Positions 55,850 to 64,000 of a stretch of 64,000 bases of DNA are shown here, piece by piece (the stretch's first letter is position 1; every line of letters starts with the position of its first letter). Origin of the DNA: Puccinia triticina (taxonomy: Eukaryota; Basidiomycota; Pucciniomycetes; Pucciniales; Pucciniaceae). The DNA is taken from positions 2,852,001-2,916,000 of the forward strand of contig NC_070564.1 in the NCBI RefSeq assembly GCF_026914185.1, given 5' to 3'. Made by a program: the position numbers and the translations under genes. The notes below the pieces were generated by a model. The model saw only the letters and a list, made by a program, of their open reading frames with translations, was not told the origin of the DNA and ran no database searches.

Positions 55850-58037
55850 CACTATGAAAAAAACTTGAGAAACTGGTGTCAGTTGACATGCCAGATCTGG
55901 GCTGATACAATGCCACATTCCTGAGTTTGTCCAGCTTTATTCCTGGTTGATTCCATGTATTTTTATGGATTAGCTCAGGCTAAGCAGTATGTTCAGACTC
56001 TGCTTAACCACACCAGCCACCACACTAACTTTGTGCACAGTTCATTTTGAGCTGCTCAGCTGGCACAGCAGAATACATACAAGCACCCTTTCAAGCGGGA
56101 GGCATCCCTCCCTCCAACAGAAAAGGCCACATGCGCTCACCCACGTGGACCAGGAGGAATAGGGATTCCTCTCGGTCAACAACATAACACAACCGGGAGC
56201 AATCCCTCCTGCCCCTGGTCAACAACGCAACACCACAGTCGACCGGGCGGAATACCTCCCGGTTGACAGCTATATGCAACTGTCTTGCCTGGGAGGACTC
56301 CCTCCCGGTCGACAACGTAACACAACAGTCGACCGGGCGGAATCCCTCCAACAGTTGCCCGGGAGAGATCCCTCCAGGACAATGGCCTTGCATAACAGTT
56401 GTCACCTGCCAGACAACTGCTTCATACAAATGTCGTCCGGGAGGGATCCCTCCCAATCAACGGCCCCATACAACAGTTGCCCAGGAGGGATACCTCCCGG
56501 CCAACTGCTTCATACACCAGTTGTCCGGGAGGAATCCCTCCCGGAAAACAGATACATGCAAGAGTCACCCCGGAGGGATCCCTCCTGGCCAACTGCTTAT
56601 ACACCAGTCGTCCAGGAGGGATCCCTCCCAAACAACAGCCCCATACAACAGTTGCCCGGGAGGGATCCCTCCTGGCCGACTGCTTCATACACCAGTTGTC
56701 CGGGAGGAATCCCTCCCGGACGACAGATACATGCAAAAGTTGCCCGGGAGGGATCCCTCCTGGCTGACTGCTTCATACACCAGTTGTCCAGGAGGGATCC
56801 CTCCCAAACAACAGCCCCATACAACAGTTGCCCGGGAGGGATCCCTCCCGGACAACTGCTTCATACACCAGTTGTCCGGGAGGAATCCCTCCCGGACAAC
56901 AGATACATGCAAGAGTCGCCCGGGAGGGATCCCTCCTGGCCGACTGCTTCATACACCAGTCGTCCAGGAGGGATCCCTCCCAAACAATGGCCCCATACAA
57001 CAGTCGCCCGGGAGGGATCCCTCCTGGCCGACTGCTTCATACACCAGTCGTCCAGGAGGGATCCCTCCCGAACAACGGCCCCATACAACAGTCGCCCGGG
57101 AGGGATCCCTCCCGGACGGCTGCTTCATACACCAGCTGTCTGGGAGGAATCCCTCCTGGACGACAGATACATACAAGAGTCGCCCGGGAGGGATCCCTCC
57201 TGGCCAACTGCTTCATCAAACAGTGGTTCAAGAGGGATCCCTCCCGGGAGACTCTTGCATGTATCTGTCAACCGGGATGGATCCCTCCCGGGCGACTGCT
57301 GTATGGGGCCGTTGCTCGGGAGGGATCCCTCCCGGACAGCGGGTGTATGAAGCATTTGGCCAGGAGGGATCTCTCCCGGGCGACTCTTGTATGTATCTGT
57401 TGTCCGGGAAGGATTCCTCCCGGACAACTGGTGTATGAAGCAGTCGTCCGGGAGGGATCCCTCCGAGGCAACTGTTGTATGGGGCCGTTGTTTGGGAGGG
57501 ATCCCTCCTGGACAACTGGTGTACAAAGCAGTCGGCCAGGAGGGATCCCTCCCGGGTGACTCTTGCATGTATCTGTCGTCCGGGAGGGATTCCTCCCAGA
57601 CAACTGGTGTATGAAGCAGTTGTCCGGGAGAGATCCTTCCTGGGCGACTGCTGTATGGATGTTGTATGTATCTGTTGTCTGGGAGGGATTCCTCCTGGAC
57701 AACTGGTGTATGAAGCAGTTGTCCAGGAGGGATCTCTCCCGGGTGTATGTCAAGCTTAAGGCCTTGTGTGTTAGCTGGAGGGATGCCTCCCAGTTGACAA
57801 GGGCACTGGTAATGTATGTACTTAGGTGCCACTGCTGTACCAGCTGAGCATCTCCAAAGTTAGTGTGGCTAAGCAGAGTCTCAACATACTGCTTAGCCTG
57901 AACCGTTGAGTAAATTCCAAATATTCCAGGGTGCACCACCCTGGGATTCATTTTGTATGAAGCTTGTTCTAAGGGAGACTGAACTCAAGTATGCTGCATG
58001 TCAACTGACACCAGCTTCTTGAGTTTTTTTCATAGTG
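55850..58037. mobile_element. CACTA-type foldback element filled with palindromic 44-bp minisatellite
   Basis: Ends CACTATGAAAAAAACTTGAG (left) and its complement at the right, flanked by TTG (55847-55849, 58038-58040). The inverted arms extend inward over GTGTCAGTTGACATGC and a CTAAGCAGTATGTT-type segment (about 55976 and 57893). The core 56093-57799 is a minisatellite. It carries no transposase. Removing it plus one TTG restores the copia RT frame (IANPC joined to VYYCC), which fixes borders. The first 40 bases closely resemble the CACTGCAAG-type ends at 14568 and 25500. Confidence 0.9.
56093..57799. repeat. Minisatellite of GGGAGGGATCCCTCCC palindromes, 44-bp spacing, about 40 units
   Basis: The consensus palindrome CCGGGAGGGATCCCTCCCGG recurs every 43-44 bp with small changes. 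Linkers alternate among three types (ACTGCTTCATACACCAGTTG, ACAGATACATGCAAGAGTCG, AACAGCCCCATACAACAGT), giving higher-order 88-bp patterns. At about 57235 linker orientation inverts, so the right third is the complement of the left part. Large open frames occur on both strands only because the unit lacks stops. Confidence 0.95.
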
Positions 58038-58181
58038 TTGTGTGTACTATTGCTGCGGAGTCCCAGGCAAGGAGGATACACTCGTGTATGCTCACGTTGA
58101 TGACCTCGTCTTCATCAGCAAAGACCCACTTCAGTTTAAAAGTGAGATGGAGGCTGAGTTCAAGATCAAGTACTTGGGCGA

Positions 58182-59151
58182 TGTGAGCCTGAGTCTCTAT
58201 AGTGTATACAGGACACAAGAAAGAAGGGGGGAAATAGTTGGATTTCTTTGGATAAAGAAAATACAACTATAAGAGAAAGAGAGAAAGAGAGAGAAAACAG
58301 AGCAGGATCAGGATAAAGAGAAGTACTAGGTTAACCTGGTGGGAATGCATGTCCACTGGCAATGCTACTCTTCAGAAGAGTGCTGCTAATCTGTGCTAGT
58401 AAAGAGCTACAGCTTCCTCTCAGGAGGGTATCTGGATTAGATAAGTTTAATCCAGCCACAATTTTTTAGCTTCCTTCTGGATAGTCTAGGTTCTTAAAGG
58501 GAAACCTGAGGGACAGCCCTGTAACCTAGATTTGAGGCAAAGGCCAATTGATAAGAAGGGACAGCCCTGTGATCAAGATTGAGGCAAAGGCCAGTAGATT
58601 TGGAGGGACAGCCCTATGATCAAGAAGAAGATAAAAACCAATAGAAAAGAGCAGATCAAGCAAGACACAGAGTTGTACCTCTGAGATAAACAAGGTTCAG
58701 AGAAAGAGGTTACTTACTGTCAATATCCTAGGCGCCTGTGACGGTAGGTATACTGGGAGTGTTGTAAACTCTTTGGTGGTGATCCTGAGGTTATCTGGGT
58801 GGTGGTTCTGGTGTGCTGAATTCTGTGGATCCGCCTCAGGCAAGGGGGATCCTGACTACGAAAATTTTCACAGTTTGCTTATGTAATTTACATATGTACA
58901 TGTGGTTTGGCGCGCCTGGTAGCGCTGACACGTCACAACTGCGCATGCGCGCCACAACTCAAATTAATCAGGGAAAGAGCATAGTTACAAGGAATTGGTA
59001 AGTTGTAACTAGGGTTAAAATTGCATGATGAAACAGAATATGAAGTCTAATTAAGGTTATTTCTTAAGATGAAAAGGATATGAAGTAATTCATATGTAAA
59101 AGGTAGAAAAAGGCAGCTTTTAGGTCAGCTGAGTTGACTCTAAGGCTGACA
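58182..59151 (+). repeat. Solo LTR, 970 bp, GGCGA duplication
   Basis: TGTGAGCCTGAG...AAGGCTGACA, with GGCGA on both sides (58177-58181, 59152-59156). Removing it with one GGCGA restores L-G-E-A-K-F in the copia RT. Parts of the same LTR family occur at 15342-15670, 18312-18447 and (first 23 bases) at 19055. Confidence 0.9.
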
Positions 59152-59361
59152 GGCGAGGCGAAATTCCTCTTGGGAATGAAAATTGAGCAAACGGAGAAGG
59201 GAGTTCACGTCAACCATTCGCAATTCATCAAGCGTAAACTGGAAGAGTTTGGTCTGGATAAACTACACCCGGCGACTTGCCCGCTCAATCCAAAGGCCTA
59301 CCTCAAGAAAGCAACTCCTCAGGAAATGTTGGAGTTCAAAAAGACCCAAGTGAACTTTTGA

Positions 59362-60065
59362 GCGCTAATCGGCTCGCTTAACTACTTAAGCGTTTTAACA
59401 CGGCCCGACATATCATACGCCGTTAGTTCTCTGTTGCAATATCTCAAGAATCCTGGCATGCTCCACTATTAGGTGGCAATTCAAGTCTACCGGTATTTGG
59501 CCGGCACAAAAACCCTTGGCCTCACGTACCTCAAGAACGCTGATGTTCTCTAAGAGCCTAAGTTGATGCGGATTGGGGGAACTGTCCTGACACAAGGCGG
59601 TCCTCTACAGGCTTTGCAATCATGGCGGGATCTCACCTACTGGCGTGGAAATCTTCAAAGTAAGCCACGGTGTCGCTGTCAACAACAGAGGCTGAATACA
59701 AATCCTTATCGGACTTAGGCTGGGAACTTGCCTGGCTCTCCAACCTCCTATCCAAAATCAAGATCCAGCCTGATCCTAAAGACATTGTAGTCCTAGTCGA
59801 CAACAGAGGAGCGATTGACTTGGCTAAAAGTGAAACCTTGCAAAATAGTTTCCGTACGAAACATATGGCGATACGTCTTCACTTTGTTTGTGAGCTAGTG
59901 GTTCGCAAGTTAATTCAGCTCAAATACATTCGCTCCGAAGCAAACGCTGCCGACTTTCTCACTAAGCCAGTCGGTAGAGTCATCATTAGAAGAGCACTCG
60001 AGGTCATAGGCATAAAACCTTTGTCAAAAGTTGCCTCAATCCTACCGGATCGAAGCATGGCGGGA
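59362..60065 (+). pseudogene. RNase H end of copia C Pol
   Basis: [33 protein letters not shown] (TAG), a frame break near 59550, VDADWGNCPDTRRS (RNase H first Asp), SSK*ATVSLSTTEAEYKSL (TAA from CAA is the simplest reading), VDNRGAIDLAKS, RTKHMAIRLHFV, ADFLTKP. At least three lesions. The frame runs on into the 3' LTR. Confidence 0.85.
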
Positions 60066-60656
60066 TGTCAAGACTCAGGGCACGCCCCGGAGCAAAGGAA
60101 GCGCAAGGAGAGAAACCCTAACCCTGCAACGGGAAGTGGTGAGTCCGCGCGACCCCCAGGCACATGCATATGCAAGTGACCCCCAGACAATAGGAGTAGG
60201 CGATAGCTGAAACTTTGTTCTTCTTCTTTCAGCCACGTCTACCCCCAACAAAGAGCCTAAGTGTCCTAAGAGAAGCAAACCACCAAACAGGTAATTAGTG
60301 CTCCTTGGGTTCTTCATAAAATGAGGAGCAAGCGGCTGATCAAAAGATCAAACGTCTGAATGCAGCAAGCATACGCCCAAAGTCAACCCAGACCCTATCG
60401 GTCCCAGCCTCATCGAAAGGATCTCCGACTCTACGAGCGGTAAGTCCTTCAATGTAGAGCCACCAAAGTGTAGCCGGTCACTGACTGAGAGTACTTTCAA
60501 CATAACAGACCACAGCAGTTCTGGCACGCTTCTCACTCATATTGGTGGACGTTAAAGTACCAAGCCTGAACAAGCACAAGTAAGAGAGAAACTATATCTC
60601 ATCAACTTCCCCACCGGAAGCTCAGGCACTGACTCAAGATACAGTTGCTCTTCTCA
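60066..60656 (+). repeat. 3' LTR of copia C
   Basis: 591 bp, preceded by a short purine-rich stretch (AGCATGGCGGGA). The pol frame of element C continues into it and stops at TGA 60177-60179. Confidence 0.95.
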
Positions 60657-60669
60657 TTCTATTAATGGT

Positions 60670-63600
60670 TACATGCCAATGGACCTGGACGTGGTCCATG
60701 CGATGCGATCCCCTCAGCCTTGGTACGCCCCTCCCCACAAGCGTGGCCCGCAACCACAACACCAGCAGCGTCCTCAACAGGATTACAGACCTCCTAATCT
60801 GTCAACCAAGAAAGCGACTTGCTTTTGTGGACAAGTACCTAGTGAACACCTCAAGGAACGGCACGGACATATCTGCCACTACTGCAACCAGTATGGTCAC
60901 TGGTACAACAACTGCTTGGCATTCTGGGCTGATGTCGAGGCAAAGGAGATCGGAGCGCCACCGGTTGACCATGATCAACCTCATTCCAACTACATTCCCC
61001 CAAACCGACCACCTTTTCCCCGCAACCGAGTTCAACACCTTGACGTCCCTGAAGTGAACAATGGCAAAGTCTTACTTGACTCCGGCGCGTCAACACATGT
61101 GAGTGGCCAACTCCACATGTTCATCACAAAAGACGAGCTAGCAATACCGCGGACAATCTCCCTCGCAGTCGCTAACTGTACTGTTGTGGTCAGGTTCAAG
61201 GGTCGGGTGAGGATCAATACGTCGAAGGGTCTGATTGAAATCGACAATGTCTACCATTGCCCTGGCGTTGATGGTCTGATTCTCTCCGTCGGACGTCTGA
61301 CGGACTTAGGATGGCGACTCAATTTTTTGGGATGCACGGCGACACTTCTTAGTCCCTCAAATGTTTCTTTTATTCCCCATTTCAAGAACGTTTGTTGGTA
61401 CATAGCTATGTGTAGTGAAGTTTTTGAAATTAATAAAATCACTTCAACCCCGTCTTTCGGCCCTTATCTCTGGCACCGGCGTCTTGGTCACGTCTCAGAG
61501 GAGGTTGTGAGGAAATACTTGAAGATCCATTTCCCCGAGGAACTCAAGAAGAAGACTTGGAAATCATTCTTCTGCAATCAATGTGCCAAGTCAAAGGCTT
61601 TGGACAAGAAGTCCCCGGGGTCAAACTCTCTGATTCCGCAAGATGAGCCATTATATTTACTGGTGTCTGACGTTGCAGGTCCATTCCCATATGATATTTC
61701 TGGAAAACACTACCTTCTGACCTTGAGAGACCACGCAACAACCTATATCTGGACAGCAATCCTTACCAGCAGAGATCAAGTCCCATCACAGATCATGGAG
61801 TGGATTGAGAATATCAAGACGTCAATTGGTCACTATCCAAAACACATCAGGACAGACAACACGCCTGAATACACTGGTACCTTGCGGAAACTTCTGAAAC
61901 CGACTGGCATCAACGATGCTCCAGTGACGCTGTACTCCCCCGAGCAAAACGGCGAAGCTGAGTGTGTGAATCAAACGCTTGGGGACATGGCCCGCACAAT
62001 GCTGCATGAGAGTGGACTCCCAAAACACTTTTGAAGTTTTGCGTATCAGTCCGCATCATACATCCACAACAGGATTCCCAACAGCAAAGTTCAAGATGCA
62101 CCACTGACCCAATTACACGGTATCAAGGTGGATCCCAACAAGATGTACCCATTTGGAACGACGGCGATTGTTCTGGTGCCTAAAGAACATCGGGACAAGC
62201 TCGACGAGCGCGCTCAGGAGGCTCAGCTGATTGGTTTCCCTCCTTCAGGAGGTGGATGGTTATTCTGGTCACCGTCAAAAAACAAAATCATCCATTCCAC
62301 GGTGGTCATGTTTCCTGAATTCGTCAACCTGCCAGTGAAGAAAGCAGTACCTGCAGAACCGACGCAACAGAATCTGAACTTAGTCCTAAACCAAATCATA
62401 TTGAAACTTGGTGAGGAACCCACTGATGTTCTGCATGAGCAAGAAAAGAAGGCAATATCGGAGCTGAATCTGACGCAGGATAGACGCATTCCATCGACTA
62501 TCAAGACTGCCCAGGCAAGCTCAAAGGCAATTGAATGGAGAACCGCTGCAGTATACAAAGCCAAAAAGTTCGACTCGCTTCAAATTTGGGAACCAGTTGA
62601 CCCCTTCCCTGGTGCAAAGGCCCTTGGCTGCTGCTGGGTATTCACAATCAAGCCTCCAGAGTCAGAAGGCGGACCCAAAATCTTTTGTGCAAGATACGTA
62701 GCAAAAGGATTTTACCAGAAGATGGGCGTTGATTGTAATGAAACGTATGCTCCGACAGCATCTCTAAACATTCTCCGCGTGCTGATCTCTCAGGCGAACA
62801 AGTTCAAATTTCCAATGGCAACATTTGATGTAAGCTCTGCGTACCTCTACAGTCCGATCGGGGAGGAGGTTTATGTCCAACCACCGGTGGAAATCAGGCC
62901 AGAACTCAAAGGAAAAATCATGCGGCTCAAGAAGGCAATGTACGGGACTAAGCAGGCGGCGCGCTGCTGGTGGAAATTCTTCAAAGGCAAAATGGAAGAA
63001 CTTGGATTCTTGGCATTGGAATTGGAACAATCCCTGTACATGTACAAACGTGGTACGGATTTTGTGATCATTTGGTTGCACGTGGATGACAGACTGGTGG
63101 TGGCGACAAATCAGGCTCTTTTGGACAACTTGCGAATGGGGATGGAGAAGGACATGAACATCAAGTGGACAAATGGGGTAAAGCGGCTGGTTGGTTTGAA
63201 CATTGTGGACAAGGACGGCGAAGTGGTGATGGATCAAACAGGACTAGCGGAACAGATCATCAAGGATTAAAAACAGACTGCGCACCCTTGCAGGAGCACT
63301 CTCCCTGACAATGTGCTTGAAATTAACGTGTTTGAACCGGTGTCTCCAACTGAATATAGGTCTATTGTGGGATCCCTGATGTACCTGGCCGGTGGAAAAC
63401 GACCAGATTCATCCTACGGCGTGAACTTGCTATCCAGGTATAGCAACAACCCTTTGGAAGAGCATTGGGCAGTACTGGACTACCTTGTTGGCTACCTCAA
63501 GAGATCTGCTGATACGAAACTGGTTTTCAGCAGTTGAGGGCATTCACTTGATCTATGGTTGGACGCTAATTGGGGCGGCGAACACGAGCGGTCAACCTCT

Positions 63601-63999
63601 GGTTTTGTCATAAAACACCTCGGTAACTCAGTAGCTTGGGGTGCAAAGCGCCAGACAGTCGTAGCTCTCTCGACATGTGCGGCCAAATACATAGCTCTGT
63701 CAGAAGGCGCCCAGCAACTGGCCGGTATTGCTATTCTCCTGGAAGACATCAACCACACAATTCCCCTGAACATCTTTTGTGACAATCAAGCGGCTATCCT
63801 TATTGCTGGCAACAATGTGTCAAAGAAGAAGACGTGCTACCTCACTCGTGCATTCTATTTCATCAACAACTTCGTGCGAGAAAACAAGATCCAGATTGCG
63901 TGGACAAACACCAACAACCAGCAAGCCAATATCTTCACCAAGAAGCTTGGGCCCAACAAAATTGACGATGCAATCAAAAAGCTGGGACTACGGCGGTGA
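60670..63999 (+). pseudogene. Copia element B: zinc knuckle to RNase H
   Basis: Continuation of the gag at 50868. Zinc knuckle CHYCNQYGHWYNNC; protease VLLDSGASTHV; GAG-pre-integrase LWHRRLGHVSEE...CNQCAKSKAL; integrase SDVAGPFPY, RTDNTPEYTG, GEAECVNQTL (D, D, E all present); TGA 62032-62034 where Trp is usual (HF*SFAY); RT with FCARYVAKGFYQ, FDVSSAYLYSP, MYGTKQAARCWW, LHVDDRLVV; TAA 63268-63270; SIVGSLMYLAGGKRPD; TGA 63535-63537; RNase H LDANWGGEHERSTSG, LSTCAAKYIAL, CDNQAAILIAG; end GLRR at TGA 63997-63999. No frameshift in 3.3 kb; three stops only. The 3' LTR is beyond the window. Confidence 0.9.
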
Positions 64000-64000
64000 A

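Larger units (their letters stand above)
54891..59361 (+). pseudogene. RT of copia C, split by two insertions
   Basis: Segments: linker (EEQREIEEEGREEAEAID*); SLDWKEAELKEIANM; TWAF*KKLGPENKVTEFKARICGQGF, TGA 55467-55469 for expected Arg; YAPTGRPCSLRLLISFKV; HQLDMRSTFLTCPLED; IYGLRQAPLVWYNRL; IGFLVLIANPC. There the CACTA-type element is inserted; right of it VYYCCGVPG and LVYAHVDDLVF (active site kept) up to YLG. The solo LTR follows, and after it EAKFLLGMKIEQTEKG and [11 protein letters not shown] with TGA 59359-59361. Both joints restore the register once insertion and one duplication are removed. Confidence 0.85.
51864..60656 (+). mobile_element. Full-length copia element C with both LTRs, nested in copia B
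   Basis: Two LTRs of exactly 591 bp (51864-52454 and 60066-60656), each TGTCAAGACTC...CTCTTCTCA, with about 20 differences by eye (roughly 96-97% identical). The target duplication ATGGT lies at 51859-51863 and 60665-60669; eight extra bases (TTCTATTA) separate the 3' LTR from the right-hand ATGGT. The inside is a decayed gag-pol with two later insertions: the CACTA-type palindrome (55850-58037) and a solo LTR (58182-59151). Confidence 0.9.

Noticed and set aside
56093..57799. CRISPR-like spacing of short repeats
   Set aside because: The repeats are full palindromes with only three linker types that recur, no unique spacers, no cas genes, and a eukaryotic setting.
56263..57951. Large open frames on both strands (up to about 390 codons, Gly/Ile/Pro/Ser-rich repeats)
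   Set aside because: They arise because the 44-bp palindromic unit has few stop codons; frames are equally open on both strands and run through hairpin repeats inside a transposon.

Overview
The window is a transposon graveyard from a filamentous-fungus-type genome. A rust fungus or related basidiomycete is my inference. It rests on short (about 75-nt) GT-AG introns, a fungal Vac8 gene fragment, chromodomain Ty3 elements, gag/UBN2-type Ty1/copia elements and tyrosine-recombinase (Ngaro/DIRS-like) retrotransposons. I see no intact host gene, tRNA, rRNA or CRISPR array. Almost every base from 1 to 10 kb and from 14 to 64 kb belongs to nested mobile elements.

Layout. 1-4732: a Ty1/copia element (+) whose 3' LTR ends inside the tyrosine-recombinase ORF of a YR retrotransposon (4733-9373, -). 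10217-10560: a PIF/Harbinger-type MITE in front of a broken P-loop ATPase gene (10.6-11.97 kb). 13.8-14.4 kb: a broken ORF split by a 216-bp CACTA-type hairpin MITE. 14.57-15.34 kb: a CACTA-terminal, minisatellite-bearing repeat. 15901-17573: a Tc1/mariner element with both ends. 17.6-20.7 kb: copia tail, LTR pieces and another palindromic minisatellite. 20.7-23.66 kb: second YR retrotransposon copy (-). 23.66-26.3 kb: two Ty3 fragments (-) separated by a minisatellite-bearing CACTA-terminal piece. 26308-49462: one chromodomain Ty3 element (+) carrying in its protease a 14,994-bp insertion. 49.5-64 kb: an outer copia element B (+) whose gag is interrupted by a full copia element C (two 591-bp LTRs), itself interrupted by a 2,188-bp palindromic CACTA-type element and by a 970-bp solo LTR.

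The main discovery is a set of CACTA-terminal, foldback, satellite-carrying elements. The largest, 29665-44658, begins CACTAC and ends GTAGTG, has 3-bp AGT target duplications and about 0.65-kb subterminal inverted arms. It is filled with roughly 60 copies of a 173-bp satellite in both orientations. Removing it plus one AGT restores the Ty3 reading frame through the protease. Inside one satellite unit sits a 2,729-bp Helitron (39663-42391, -): TC start, CTAG end, hairpin 8 nt before CTAG, A|T target, no duplication. It carries fragments of Hsp70 and of Vac8, the latter with introns still present. A second element (55850-58037, TTG duplication) is filled with about 40 palindromes related to CCGGGAGGGATCCCTCCCGG at 44-bp spacing. 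Removing it restores the copia C reverse-transcriptase frame.

A second window-wide theme is decay by C-to-T (or G-to-A) change. Stop codons in these genes are mostly TGA where relatives have Arg (CGA to TGA), in elements and captured genes alike. Nothing here looks able to make a complete set of its own proteins.
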